A program made the translations under genes and the position numbers. Below the pieces are notes generated by a model that was not told where the DNA came from, searched no databases, and was given only the letters and a program-made list of their open reading frames with translations. Positions 40,340-53,848 of a stretch of DNA of 64,000 bases are shown here, piece after piece. The DNA is taken from positions 11,928,367 to 11,992,366 of the forward strand of contig CM040446.1 of the NCBI GenBank assembly GCA_022749755.1, written 5' to 3'. The stretch's first letter is position 1; each line of letters begins with the position of its first letter. Source of the DNA: Azadirachta indica. Its lineage: Eukaryota > Streptophyta > Magnoliopsida > Sapindales > Meliaceae.

Positions 40340-42915
40340 TTAAGAGAAGGAATAATCTTGTTCATCATGGCAAAGCTCTTTCCTAAGTTTATGTGAGAAT
40401 AGCCTGCAAGCATCCATGCTGAGATCAATGGCTGCTGAAAGAGCTATAAATAAAGCAGCATCAGCCATGCAAGTTACATGCTGCACTCCAACTTCTACCA
40501 CAGGCTTGCTAACTTTTCCTTCTCCTTCAACGGTTGAACCCATCACAAATCCTTTAACAGGTGACCTTGACTTTATTAGAGATTCCCTCAAATTTAATCT
40601 ACTATCAATGCAGAATTTGCCGCCCTTTTTAATGCTCATTGTAGCTTCAGCTATGGATATTCCACCGTTGGGGCCGGTACTGTCTGTAACAAGCTCAAAC
40701 TTGTAACCTAAACCATCGATGGGGCCTCTCTCTCGCCATGCTTCGAGACGGCCCCATGGTTTCCAGCTGCTTACGGAGAAACCGTGAGGGCGGAGGATTA
40801 GCCATGCACCAGGGTTTGAGCGAGAAACGCGGTCTGAGCCAGGTGAGGGAACAAAGGGAGTGATCATAGAAGCGGCTGCAACAGGAGAGCCTGAGAGATC
40901 ATAAATCATTATCATCCATCCCTTTCGCTCTCTTCCTTGTCGTTCTTTCTCACCTGAAAAGGTCCTCATCCAACCTCTATTGTTGCTGTTATTGTTCGTA
41001 AAATCTGATGGAAGAGATCTGGTGAAATCAACACATGAAAATAACAATTAATTAATAATCTAAGTCATATAGTTCGTCCGTAGAGGCTGAACTATTAATT
41101 AAATTGTACAGAAATGGGAAACAAGAAATCAAATCAAACTGGAAATATAAATCAAAACTGCAACCAAAATATCTTTGCACATGGAAGGGAATCAAAGATA
41201 GGTAATTTGTTTGACGGTTGGGAGATTTCAGGTTGTCTGTTTGACCAAACTAGTTATGCACTGAAAGTGCTTCAATTATAGTTTTGTTTATTGCAAACGC
41301 ATTATTAAATTTTCTAAAAACAACTGAGGTTCGTGATCAGTCGTGGTTATTTATGAAAGCAGACTTTTGGCATACAAGTTGATATTCTAACTCGGTTGGC
41401 AGCTTTCAAAAGAACACAACCAACAAGGAATAAGGTTACAACTTGTAAATTCAGTTGTCCTCCGTCTATTACTTGATGAGAACGTTCAAATTCCGAGTAA
41501 AAGTTGAAAATGGAATGCCTTAATCGATGGTGAATCCTAGAATTAGAGAAATTTGACGAAAAGTTATAAAAAGATTAAGAGGTAATACTAATAAGAATAC
41601 ACCAAGACTATATATATTAGTGTTTAAACTGAAATGGTATTCTAATCACGATGTAAACTTCCAGATCAAACAGCTGGTATGTAGTTTTGCGACCAATGTA
41701 CTATCAACGGCTATCAACGATATTATTACACAACTTATATACAAGGATCTGAATAGGACTATCATTTAATGTCATGATGGTAGTGCCAAATATGGCATGA
41801 CGACCTCTAGATGAGTAATGAATTAAATGGAGCATTCAATTAAAGCTGTAATTGAGCTTTTGTTGCCTTGCCTATTTTGATCTGCAAGGTTTCCTGTTAA
41901 TTACTGTGAAAGAAACCCAAAAATGGATGCTAAAGAGAAGAGAAATGGAAAATAGATAAGGTAGTAGTGGTGGTGGCCAAGGCCAAGGCCAAGGCCAAGG
42001 ACGACTTTTAGATAATATGGCATGTGGTATTAGTTACAGCTAAGAAAAAAGTTGACAACCCACATGCCTACTTTATCAGAAAGCACAACCATGTACGTTC
42101 CCAACCCAAGTAATGCGACAAATAATAATTTCTCATAAGAAGAATTTAGCAAAACCAATCATGAGTATCAAATAGCACGCCTTGTTGCTTGACCACCACC
42201 ATCAACAGCCGTGTACGGTTGTAAACCCCACATGAATAATTGAACAACCTACTGAAAATGCATATGCAATAATTTTTAATTAATTAATTAAACGGGAAAT
42301 GAAAAGAAAATTAAGTTACCGGGATCTCGAGTTCCGGTCAGCACTGAACTTGCAGCTGAAAACGGGTTGTCTGATATTCCCTTGAATCTGGAAAACCACT
42401 GGACTACATTCCGGTTCACCGCCGAACTGGAAAACGAACCTCGGATCCGGTTCAGAACGAACAGTTAAGTGAAGTCGGGCGGATGGTTTATCCGGCTGGC
42501 TTCCTAGTTTCAGCCAACCGTTACGGAAAACATTGGGCTTAGACTCGGCTCCTGAGAGGTCAATGATTACTTGGACTCGACCCAGCAACTTCCCGGAGCT
42601 GACGCCGCACGTGCTGCCCATGCGGCCGGTGTAAACAGATAGCCGAAGGGTGATGGGCTTGGATGTTAGGCGGCGGAGAGAGGTCGCGTCGAGCTGGAAG
42701 CCCAAGGCTGAGGTGGATGACTCAGGAGGAGCATCGTTTGTAGACGTACAAAGAGGCAAAAGCGCAGTTTGTGAAGGGAAGTTCTTGATCTTGAGCTTGC
42801 AGAAACAAGGAGTTGATGAGGGATGAACACCGGGACCAGCTGGTTTGGCGGTGGCGAGAGGGAGTTTGAGAGCGAGAGATTCAACGATCAAGCGAGCAAA
42901 GGGGCAGGGATCCAT
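40340..42915 (-). CDS. DUF1005 family protein
   Basis: Two exons (42915-42320 and 41018-40340) join in phase to give 424 residues, the usual length of this plant-specific family. Its Arabidopsis members include ASG1, an abiotic-stress-induced protein. Hallmarks seen: the N-terminal MDPCPFARLIVESLALKLP, CFCKLKIKNFPSQTA, the GRMGSTCGVSSGKLLGRVQV segment, FQIQGNIRQPVFSCKFSADR, then in exon 2 RTFSGEKERQGRERKGW, AWLILRPHGFSVSSWKPWGRLEAWRE in part, and the C-terminal ADAALFIALSAAIDLSMDACRLFSHKLRKE. The biochemical function of the family is unknown and I see no catalytic motif or transmembrane segment. A (CT)n tract lies about 190 bp upstream of the start codon. Confidence 0.94.
41975..41998 (+). 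repeat. (GGCCAA)4 hexanucleotide repeat in the DUF1005 intron
   Basis: Four perfect GGCCAA units inside the 1.3-kb intron. Confidence 0.85.
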
Positions 42916-45900
42916 TTTTGTGTTGGGTTGAGTTGCTAAGTTGTTCGACTGTGTGAACTTTGGATTTTAAGAAGAAGAGTGAGTAGTGAAGCTCGTAATG
43001 TACGTCAGTTGATGAGATGGGTAAATAGAGAAGAGAGCTTAGGAAACATCTATCTTCATAGACTCAAATGAATGTCGGCTCACCTGTCTTAACGTTTCAC
43101 TTTCTCTCTCTCTCTCTCTCTCTCTCTAAACTTAGTACTAACTTCTGTTTCTCTTCGTTTCGTTTCGTGCCGGAAATTTCTCTCCCTTCTCTTGCTCTCT
43201 TATTCTTCTCGCGTTCGCGGGATAATTAGAAAATTAATAAATTATTCCTAAACTTCACTAAAAGTATATCCTGTTAACTTGCATAGCAATGAGTTCGTGT
43301 TCTGTGTGATTGCGTGAAGTGTGAACTAACTTAATCTCTATTAAGAAATTTAAATATTATAACAGTCTCTATCTTAAAAAAAAAAATTTATTGTTTTTGT
43401 ATTTATAATTAATTAAAAGGCACAAATTATTTCTAATATTAAAAAAAAGATTCTTTTATATATCATAAAATTTTTTACACATGTTAAAATTTTATTAGAT
43501 GAATGTAATATTAATAATTAAATTTTACTCGTTAATTAATATGTAAAATATATGATTATCAAATTCTTTGTAGTATTATGAAATGATATGTAAAATATGA
43601 TGCGTAAATTGACAAGATTGTTTTTATCATTAATGTATTAGTTGAAGTAATTATATAATGCATGTTTCAATTATTAGTTGTTAAAAATTAGAAATTAATA
43701 AGTAAATTTTTAAATATGATATGGTAAGTTCATATCTTGTAAGATTTTTAATTTTATAATTTTATAATTTATATGAATGTTAATTATAGCAATGTATACA
43801 AATACTTCTTTATATGTGAAGTAAAATAAATACACGCGAAGCTGTAATCCAAGCATTCTTTTAGTATATTAATTTTTAAAACTTTTATATTTAGAAGGAT
43901 CCAAATAATTTTGCTGGTAGCTACTAGGCCTATGTTGTTTGGCTGGCTAGTTGTTTTTTTAAAAAAATATATAAATAATTTTAATAAAAATAAAAAATAA
44001 AAAAAAAACAAGAAAACGACAAACCGGCGAGAAAATGGTGGTGATTTTATCGGAGACATTCAATTATGGGACCCACAGTGGGGTCCTTAACAGCTGGTTT
44101 AAGGTTGTCACCACGTTGTCATGGAAACTTTGGCCAAGCAGGAGTTTGATTGGATGAGAATTCTCCCGCATCCACATCAGCATCCAATATCAAATTTTAC
44201 AACGAAGAGAAACTGTTGACGTGTCATTCGTTGGCGCCCTTTGGACTGTAATCGCCGTTTCGGACGGCTTCACTTGACGGCGCTAATATTATTAATTCTT
44301 TTTTATTATTATTTAAATTTTTTTTAAGCTACGAATACGAGCTTAACAAAATCGGACACTGACCCATAATTATAAATTATAATCTTATCTTTGTATTTGC
44401 AACTTCCCTCTTAAAGAATAATGGGATAATGCTTCGAATATATAATATTAAACATATTCTTCAACAAAATTTGAGAATATCTATTGCATTACGTCGAGGT
44501 ACATGGCCTGGCATTCTAGTTAACCTTTTTCTTTTGATTCGTCGTAGCATCTAGAGTGTTCTAATATCTATATATATATATATATGTATATATATATCAA
44601 GAATGGTTTCTATCCTTTTCAAAAACATTATGTATTTACAATTTCGTAACTAATCTAACATAAAACAAAAATTAATTACTTTTAGATTGTTTTTCAAACC
44701 TTATCCTATTTTCTTTTTTGGAATTAATCATTCGAATGGTTAAGCTTTATTATTTGAGAGGGACAGAAGGAAAGGAATTGTTGGGTTGGGTGGGGGACCC
44801 TTAATATAGATGGAATTTATAAGTGATCGGAGCGTGGGGGGCAAGCGTGTTGGCGCACCATTCCGATTGCTTGGCAAATCCCATTCAAAACATGATGTTT
44901 GTTTCTTTTCTACGCTACCAAACGCTACGACAGTTGTAGTTGACGCACACTGTACTACCACTGATGACATAAAGACATTCATTCATTATTTCCAATCAAT
45001 TCAAATAAAAAAGCTAGCTAGCGATAAAGTTCAAGCCATTGACGTCTCTCGCTTGCTTTCTTTCTTTCTTTCTTTCTTTGATTGAGGGATGACTTTCTGC
45101 CTTGAATTAGTAGCTTCATCATACAGATGATTGCTAGTTTTTAACAAATTAATTAATGATCAGTTGGGTTCCAAGTTCTTTTTTAACTGTTACGTTGCAT
45201 GGCCCCACGTGGGCTCCGATGTCCTCTCCATGCATGGGACGTGAGGTGGCTCAATTTGATTGGTCGCTACCCATCATTGTGGGGTTGGCGGTCGTTGCTG
45301 TCTTGGTAAGAAAAATGAAAGCGAAGCCAAGTCTCTATTTATATATATAATTATGTAGCTTGCTTTTATTGTGTTTGTAGAATGAATTGTTTAATTGCCC
45401 TTTTCAACTGGATTGCGGATGACCGACGACAGTTCATTTCTATTTAGTCAACTTTTATACTCTTAAATTACTCTTAAAATGTTAGTGCTTTGCCAAGGAT
45501 TACAATTAATTACGTGTCAATATGTCAAATTATTGATTATAATTAAAGAAAGAAAAATAAATGGATAATATTTATTTTTATTCAAAAAAAAAAAAAGGAA
45601 AAATACAGAATCATCCTTTTTTGTAATACCTTGGATAAAGCTTAAAATAACAATAAATTTATTTGTTTAGGCTAGAAATACTCTTTTTCAATTACGTTCT
45701 CAAAATAATTGCTCGAATGATTACCCAAACAAACTTTCTCCTCATCATCCCTTGACCTATTTCCGTGGAAAACTAACTAATAAATCCGTAAGTCGACCAA
45801 TGGGATCTAGCCAAAACGACATTATGGATATTTGACCTTAACCTTACATAATTAACCAATTGAATTGACCAGAAAACGTTAGTATGGAGTAAGCATATCG

Positions 45901-46154
45901 TCACTCACATCAGTTGATCGGATCATCAAATTAAGCTGAAAGATCAAGTGCCACTCTGGATGTTGGGGCTACAGCAATCCAAATCAGACATGTTACATCA
46001 GTGTCGGTTATCGTTATCAACACCACGTCACGACAATAACACGATCTTGTTCTTATTTTCAAGAGCAAACTCAGTTCGACCCCACATGGGGGAAGTATTC
46101 CTCACGTGCTTCGTCCGATCTGTGTTTCTGATGCAGAATTTTTGTACCCACGTC

Positions 46155-46186
<32 letters not shown>

Positions 46187-46780
46187 ATACGGAAATTGTC
46201 CATATATGATCTGATCATATTCTGAAAACATTTTTCGGGTACGCTTCTTGTTGAAAACTTTATTCTGAAAAACTTTTGTAAGTATGAATCCAGGTAGGCA
46301 AAAGAGGAAGTGGCAGGGCAGCAATGGAAGACAGGCAAGCCACATTGCTGTAATCTGCCCGATTGATTTGATCCACAGGCTAGGGGTGGGTCCTGTCTTC
46401 CACACCTTTGATTGGGACCCGCCGTTTCTAATCATACCACTCATTATTTATGATCACGAATATAATTAACTGACTGGCAAGCCAAACTTAAATTATGCGT
46501 CTTAACAACATCCATAATCATGGTAATTAGGACCACCGAGACCATGCCTTATTGGACCCATTGATGATGATTGGTGGCTATAAACTATTACTTTTCTCTA
46601 AACAAAACTAAATACACCAACTGCGAATAATTATTTAATAAAGAAAATATTTTTATTTTTCTATGGGCCTTTGGAAAAAGATGAGTGTTGTTAGAAATAG
46701 GTCCACTTAGCGAATGGCCCAGAAAGCCTGACAGGCGAAAGCTTCAGAAGCCCAACCCAAGTAGCATTCTAGTTGGTTCA
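42916..46780. other. Divergent intergenic region between DUF1005 and Derlin genes
   Basis: No gene was recognised. 42916-43210 is the DUF1005 promoter and leader. 43210-44040 is very AT-rich. 44100-44290 is less AT-rich, with TGACGTGTC near 44218. (AT)n tracts lie near 44570 and at 46155-46177, and a (TTCT)n tract at 45055-45079. Several G-box-like ACGTG words occur at 45200-46130. Short frames here have no family match. Confidence 0.5.
43103..43127 (-). repeat. (GA)n tract in the DUF1005 promoter/leader
   Basis: (CT)n on the plus strand, so GAGAGA reads in the direction of transcription about 190 bp upstream of the ATG. Such tracts are binding sites for plant BPC GAGA-binding factors. Confidence 0.8.
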
Positions 46781-46864
46781 CACGTGCAAGAGCAAAGGAA
46801 CCGGCGAGACACGGAAACTTCTGGGTCGTACTCGTTCTCGTTTCGTAATGAAATCGTTGACGTC
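46781..46864 (+). promoter_or_regulatory. Derlin proximal promoter with G-box and TGACGTC motif
   Basis: CACGTG at 46781-46786, preceded by GTTGGTTCA, and TGACGTC at 46858-46864 lie 154-237 bp upstream of the Derlin ATG. Both are ACGT-core sites of plant bZIP factors, the class (bZIP28/bZIP60) that drives ER-stress genes through related elements. Function is inferred. Confidence 0.4.
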
Positions 46865-47017
46865 GGCGTCTTGAGTTCAAAAGGACAATAAAAATATAAA
46901 TTAGCTAACAGTTCTAGAAATTTGGGCATTTCTGGTTGTAGTTTTTGAAGCAGACAATCCGAAAGGGAAGGAGAATCTGAAGCTAGGTTTCAATTGAATT
47001 AGCATTCTGTCTGTGCG

Positions 47018-50000
47018 ATGTCTACACCTGCTGAGTAATGCCCTTGTCTACCTCTTTATTATACTCTCCAGATTAATAGATTTTTTTAGTTTGTTATTAA
47101 TTCTTTGCTTGTCTCCCTGGTCTGTGCCTTCTTATTATGAAAAATTTGCTCATCTTTGTGCGTGTATGCTTCTAATCTGTAATAATATTCAATACTTTAG
47201 CTGAAAGTTGGCTCACGGATTTTGACTTGGTGGTTTCTTCGTTGAGGTATTAGAATTAGAACCACTGAACTTGTATTATTATAGCTAATAATATTGTTTT
47301 TCTAGGCTTGTAATTCATGATTAGTTAATGCTGTTGAGTTGTGCTTTAACTGTCATGTCTCAAACTCAATCTTTATTATGATGTAGCAAAACCTTGATAA
47401 CCCATTAAATTTCGTTGTTTTCTGAATCGTCATTGTTCCATTTTTAAATGTCTGAGTTACTTTCCGGTCTTTCTTTTGCTCATAAAACTTGTGGACTGGC
47501 ATGAAAGTATGTTGGAAAATGTGGGTCATTGTGTATCTGATCTGCTTTTTATTATTAATCTGTTTGCTTAAAATGCAAAGAAGCGTGAATGACAGAAAAA
47601 CCCAATTAAGGATATGTTTGAGAATGAGATGCTGTAGTTTTGAAGCTACAACTTTGGTTGAATGGATATGTAGATGTGAAATATTGGGTTATAAGTGAGT
47701 GGTTTCCGCTAAAAGTTGGAATTTATCAAGGACTTTAATTGATTTGCTTTCAAAATGTTTAAGTAGAAGCACAATGGACTTTGTTGCTTATGCTGACTTG
47801 GTTAAAGGTTAGGCATTTCCACTTTAATAGGTTTTTGTTTGTGTGTTGGTAAGGTTTTTTTTAGTGCTATTAATTCTACTTAACTTTAAAAGTAAAATTG
47901 AAAAAGTGTTTGATAAATACCAACTTTTAATTGGTCCCATTCACATGCTAAATTAATGTTTGACTTCTTGTGGTTCTGTTATACGATAGTTAAGGCTTCA
48001 AAGTCACAACACCTTAAACCTGCATGAAGCCTAAATGCAGTAAGGCATTGAAATGCCTGTTGTTTATCACAGTGAAGTTTACGGAGGCCAGGCTATCATG
48101 CTGTATGTGGCAACTAATTTTAGTTGTGGTTTTTATGTTACGCAAATTATTAACAGAAAATATGTAATAAATTATTGTTTTTCTGAAAAAAGAATAAGTG
48201 TGTGCTTACTAAACAAGATAATATGTCCAGATGTAGAATCTTGGAAACCATGCTTGGACTGATGTTAAGCTGTTTCTTAACCTATACTTTTATAAATAGC
48301 CTGGATTTTTTTAAGAGAAAATAAATGTTTCTGAATAAGGTGATGATTGCAATCCTTGTTCCTCTTTCTATTTCAGATTCTATAACTCTCTTCCACCAGT
48401 AAGCAAGTTTTATGGGACATTGTGTGTTGCGGTCACTACAGCTTGTCAGTTAAGATTATTGGATCCTTTGATTCTTGCTTTAGATTACAAGCTTGTGTTT
48501 TCATATCTTCAGGTATGGTTACAATTCCTGTGATTATAAAAAATCATATATTCTGCTGATGCCTATAGAAAAATGGCGCCTTCTGTCAAATTATTTTCCT
48601 GATGGTTTTAACTGAATATGCTTGTACTTCTACAATTTTGAGAGATAATTGAGCTGTAATGTCATGGAAAGCCTATATATATGCTTATAAGTACAGAGCC
48701 AATGAATAGATAGCCTAATTGTCATTGAAATACATTTCTATAAGTTCAAGGGATATTAACAGTTGCACAATGTTTTAAAGATCTTCCTTCAGATGTTATG
48801 CTACAGCATTTGCATGATGTTCAGTATATATAGGTGGAAATAACATGTACCAATCTAGCAGTCCTAAGAAAACTCTACCCACACGATAATTGTTTTGTGT
48901 GGATTGTGAAAACCCCAAGTTTTCTCATAATCGGATGTTTTGAATTTTCTAAAAGTTTGCGTTGTGGGCCTTGAAAGCAGTACGATATTGTTTGTTTTTC
49001 GATTTAACACTTGGTTCCAAGCTGTACATATGGGCATCAAAGATGTGGTTTCCATGGTTTATGTAAACCTCCCAAGCGGATAAGTGGGTTACATTGCATG
49101 TTTCCTATAATGTCTAATGCTAAGAAGTTGGTTAAGAATTGTGCTAGAGAGAAGACTTTATTTTTACATTTTTGGCTGCAAAGAAAGAAGACTGCAAACA
49201 CCAAGCTGGTCTCTTATTGAGATTTTCAAGTGGCCTGCACATGTTTCAGCTCTATCTCTCTTTCCCCCACTCACACACACGCACGTACAGTGACTCATGC
49301 ATCCCAAGCATGCCTGCAACATTGTTTACTTATGGGGAATTAATTTGGTTGATATTTTCTTTTCAGTTTGGTATGAGATCTCATTTTATTCTCAGAGGTT
49401 TCAGTTTCTTTCCAACCACTCAGTGGAACTAAGTCACTTGACTTGCATTTGTAGGTGTGGAGGCTGATTACAAATTTCTTTTTCCTTGGAACTTTTTCAA
49501 TCAATTTTGGGATTCGCCTTTTGATGATGTAAGTATGAACCCATGAATCGTTCAGTCCAATGCATCAAATGGTTTTGATTTTATTGTGCGACTCCCTTGA
49601 TCAAAAAGTAATATAGATCTCGTTTTATGGTCTTAAATACCAGAAGGATAGATCCATTTGTGTTCTTTTTTTTTTGTCTCTCTCTCAATATCATCACACT
49701 TGTGCGGTAATTCTTACTGAATGCACAGAGCAAGATATGGAGTTAACTTGGAGAAGGGACCGTTTGAAAGACGTACAGCAGACTTTCTGTGGATGATGAT
49801 TTTTGGAACCTTATCACTTTTGGTTGGTGATAATATCTTCATTTTTTTTGAATTTCTGGTGAAATCATTCTACATTATATCTTTCATTAAGAAGATTTGC
49901 TTTGCTGTAGAAATCATTGACTAGGCTGGCTCGGTCTCATTTGAGCTGGAGAGTTTTGGAAAGGGGATTGTGACTAAAGCAGAAATTTCTTCACACTACA

Positions 50001-51234
50001 TTTTGGAAAATTTTTTTTTAAAAAAAAAAAAAAAAAAAAAGTTGGATCAGAGAAAAATGTTACCTTTCTGAGTTTTCCTGCTAAATGAGACTAATTTTGA
50101 AATTTAATGGAGCATATGGTCAGCTGTAGCAATGATGATCAGCCGTCCTTCAGAATTTGTTCTTGTGGAATCTTAATGTATTTAATTCATTTGCAGTACT
50201 AACATTTTTTCCTTCTGTTTTCATGGTTATTTTTCTTCTGGATTCTAGGTGTTGTCAGCCATCCCCATATTTCGGTCATATTTCTTAGGGATATCTCTTG
50301 TTTTTATGCTTGTCTATGTCTGGAGTAGAGAATTCCCAAATGCTAAAATTAATGTATATGGCCTCGTGCAGCTTAAGGTACATACAAATTTTAGGGGTCT
50401 GGTTTCTTGGTTTTGTTCTTTTCAGCTAGTTTAGGCTAGGTCCTAAATTTTCTGAAGAATATTTATTTGTATTTTTTATTGTTAATTTGCAGGCATTTTA
50501 TCTGCCATGGGCGATGCTTACTTTGGACGTCATTTTTGGTTCACCTCTTATACCGGACCTGTTGGGAATCATCGCAGGACATTTATATTACTTTTTGACC
50601 GTCTTACATCCACTTGCAACCGGAAAGAACTTGTTGAAGACTCCGAAATGGGTGTATCCTTACTTTACTTTCCTTAGGGTGAAATATCATGCAGCTTGGA
50701 TTAATCTTTTAACATATATTCTGCTAGTTGTGAAACAATCATGAGAGACATCTCTCTCAACACACACGCGCACATGCCCACACCGATCATGACCTAAATG
50801 CAATTCTTGCTCATCTTTTATACTGCACCATGGAATCATTACGGTCATTAACTAATCAGTTCACCGCTATCATTTGCAATGCTGCAATCATTTTCCTTTT
50901 TTATTTTTTAAGGATTCTTTTCGGCATCCAAAGATGAGGCGCTGGACCAACAATATTTTAACCCTTCATCAGCCAATTTTCAAGTCTTTAAAACACATTT
51001 CTTGACTGATTATCTGATAGTAAGTTAGGAAACAGGAAAGAAGGATAATCTCTTTAGGATATTTTTTGTCCTTTCTCATATATGGCTGCCTAGTTCTTAA
51101 CTTTCAATAGACATAAACTTGTGGCAAGGTGGAGAATTGGAGCACCAGCCATCAATCGTGCCCAGCCTGGGGTCCAGCCTGAGAGAACAACTGGTGTGGC
51201 TTTCGGAGGAAGATCATATCGGCTAAGTGATTGA
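47018..51234 (+). CDS. DER1: Derlin-1
   Basis: Rhomboid-like pseudoprotease of the ER membrane that helps extract misfolded proteins for degradation (ERAD). Seven exons: 47018-47034, 48377-48512, 49455-49528, 49729-49822, 50249-50377, 50493-50653 and 51111-51234, coding for 244 residues with all phases closing. Exon 1 encodes only MSTPA and two bases of the next codon, and is followed by a 1.3-kb intron. Family blocks: FYNSLPPVSKFYGTLC, the WR motif in VWRLITNFFFLG, NFGIRLLMIARYGVNLE, GPFERRTADFLWMMIFG, YVWSREFPNAKINVYGL, LGIIAGHLYYFLTVLHPLA and ARWRIGAP near the C-terminus. The C-terminus ends GRSYRLSD. The membrane core matches Arabidopsis DER1, while the tail is about 20 residues shorter. 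Confidence 0.95.
50011..50040 (+). repeat. T9-A21 homopolymer pair in Derlin intron 4
   Basis: A run of nine T directly followed by about twenty-one A. It could fold as a short hairpin, but length errors are likely here. Confidence 0.8.
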
Positions 51235-52030
51235 TCATATGCTCTTCGGTTGTGGGTCAATTCATTTATATACTGTGGTGATGTTTACACAATTTTTTTC
51301 ACACAGATGCTCCTAATGAAGGGAGCTTAAGTTTTTAACATCAGAGCCAACAAGTCTGGAGCAGTTATTTTTTGTGCTTATATTTCATTTAACGTTTTCG
51401 TAATTGTTCTATTACTGATGCTACACCCAGAACTGACTTGTAGAAAAACGCAACCAAAAATGAAATTATGTGAAATTGATGTGCAACTGTTGATGCAATT
51501 CAAAGATTTCATTAGATGGGATTAGAAACTGGTTAATCAAAGAAATTTAACGGTCGATGTGTTTTAATTATTTTTGTCCATTGACCGTGGGCTTGAATTT
51601 CTGGGTTGAAGCCGTATGTTGGCCGCATATTCTTTTACGATTTAGACACTGACGGGGTTGCTTGAACAAAAAAGGTGGGTAATCAGACACGTGGAGGGCG
51701 TAAAATGGAAAAGTGGAATGAGTACTAAATTAAAGGGGAACTTGAATGGCAGCGGAGGTAAACGGACGGCTGAAAAAGCATCAATCAGGATCAGAAATCA
51801 TAAATCAGGACCGTTTATTTTATGAAAGCTGCCCACTCTCTCCTTAATCGTCGCGCTCTATTTATTATGCCCATTCATAACTTGTTAAAAGCCATTTCAA
51901 ACAAGCACGAGCTACGTACTCGTAACCAACTTTCTACAAAACCAAAAACTCTAAACCAGGAACTTAACAACAAAAGCCTTAACACTGAACGCAAAGAAAG
52001 CACACATATTTACACAGAAAAGAGAAGATC
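51235..52030. other. Derlin 3' UTR and profilin 1 promoter
   Basis: It contains one ACGT G-box, GACACGTGGA at 51686-51695, about 340 bp before the profilin start. A CTATTTATTA AT-rich element lies near 51848. No additional gene was seen. Confidence 0.5.
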
Positions 52031-52209
52031 ATGTCGTGGCAAACATACGTAGATGATCATTTGATGTGCGACATCGACGGCCAAGGCCAGCATCTCTCTG
52101 CTGCCGCCATCGTCGGTCATGATGGTAGTGTTTGGGCCCAAAGCTCTAATTTCCCTAAGGTCTCTATCTATCTCTGCATTTCTCTGTTTTAATTTGATCT
52201 CTTATGATC

Positions 52210-52246
<37 letters not shown>

Positions 52247-53848
52247 CTCTTTATGTTTCGGATTATATTAATCTGTTTGATCTGTGTATAATGTTGTTGC
52301 ATCGGATCAGTGTGTATGATTGGAGTGACTTCAGTGATTTGATGAAATGTAGGATCAATCCGATCATGACGTGCCAATGTGATTGCATGTTGATTTGTTT
52401 TAATTTATTCTACAAGCAATCCAGTTTGAAAATAACTATTTGGTACAGTGATTGATTATAATTTACTATCATATTTTTAGAAGTAAATTATTTGTATCAT
52501 ATTAATCCATAAATAACAAATTCGCTTGGTTTGATTGCTTATTGTAATCAATTTGTGGTTTCAGTGCGTGAGATGTTTGGACAAGAAAAAAGATTTTTTT
52601 GATTCAAATATGAATGCATAGCTTTTGATCAATCAACCTTTCAATCAAATGTCTCTGCATGTAGAGCACCAGTGAAATCATTTTTGAGGATCATTATCTT
52701 ATTGTAAGTGGCTTTTTTTAATTGAAACCCGTGAAATTATTGAAAATGGTGGTGGCTTAAATGGTGAAGATTTTAATAGTTTTTTACGTTAATATTTTCA
52801 TTGGATGTACCATTCATTCTAAGGATATATTTGACTGTTGTAGCTTGCTACCGAAGTGTATGGCAAACGTCCACTTTTGTTTGGCACTTAATGTTTACAA
52901 CTCACCTACCCATTTATATCATACTTATATTTGACATTTAGTGATTATGTACTTCATAATAGTTGCCAATTAAAAGCTAACAACACCTTGTTCCCAATCA
53001 TACTCTTAGGTAGAATTATTAATTAATTTGAGTTAAAAAGCTAGTTCATGTCTACACATTAGATATTACCAGCCAAAACTTCTTTGAGAAAGGTAAATCT
53101 TTTCATAATACCTCTTCTTGCTTGAATCTATTAAATGGCTGTATTGGCTCAAAGATTGCATGGTGTTTTCATCACCGTGGTCTACCTGTTGCTGATACAT
53201 ATTTATCAGCACTTACTGTCTATCCATCAATGTTTGCTGATACATGCTGCTCTTTTTCGTCAATTTTTTTGAGCCTTTAATGGATTAGTTAAATATTTTG
53301 TTTTTATTTTGGTGTTTGCAGTTCAAGCCCGATGAAATGGCTGGTATCATGAAAGATTTTGACCAGCCAGGTCACCTTGCCCCTACTGGTTTACTCCTTG
53401 GAGGCACAAAGTACATGGTAATCCAGGGAGAGGCTGGAGCTGTGATCCGTGGTAAAAAGGTTATGTATTTTTTATATGTACCCAGCCCTTGAGAATTATT
53501 ACATGATTAATTCAATTTTACCTCATATTCTGTTCAATTTGTTTTTCGCTCGTCCTATTTTTCCTATTTTTTTATAGCCTAATTCTTAGGCAGGTACCCA
53601 CTTTCTCTTTAGTCTCTTTTATGAATCAATACTGGTCAAGCTCAAAACTTGCTTGGAAGGACCTTATTTATCTCTTGTAATTTACTCAGAAGACCATATA
53701 TTTAATTTTGCAGGGATCTGGAGGCATCACCATAAAGAAGACAGGTCAAGCTCTTGTTTTTGGGATATACGAAGAACCTGTGACTCCAGGGCAGTGCAAC
53801 ATGATTGTTGAGAGGTTGGGCGATTACCTCATTGATCAGGGCCTGTAG
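52031..53848 (+). CDS. PRF: Profilin (tandem copy 1)
   Basis: Small actin-monomer and poly-proline binding protein that controls actin assembly; plant profilins are also known pan-allergens. Exons 52031-52159, 53322-53459 and 53714-53848 code for 133 residues, following the standard three-exon plant profilin structure. N-terminal [17 protein letters not shown] and C-terminal [15 protein letters not shown] supply the poly-proline binding surface. Also present are [34 protein letters not shown] and [20 protein letters not shown]. Copy 1 has two extra residues (Gln-Gly) near position 18 relative to copy 2. Both lengths, 131 and 133, are usual in plants. The 1.16-kb first intron carries a (GATT)9 microsatellite. 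Confidence 0.96.
52211..52246 (+). repeat. (GATT)9 microsatellite in profilin 1 intron 1
   Basis: Nine perfect GATT units starting about 50 bp after the exon 1 donor. Confidence 0.95.

Noticed and set aside
40416..40706. 96-codon plus-strand frame
   Set aside because: Antisense shadow of the second DUF1005 exon, whose frame is fixed by family motifs.
44740..45350. Overlapping frames on both strands, one with a short hydrophobic segment
   Set aside because: No recognisable domain or splice logic, and the frames end in microsatellite-derived sequence.
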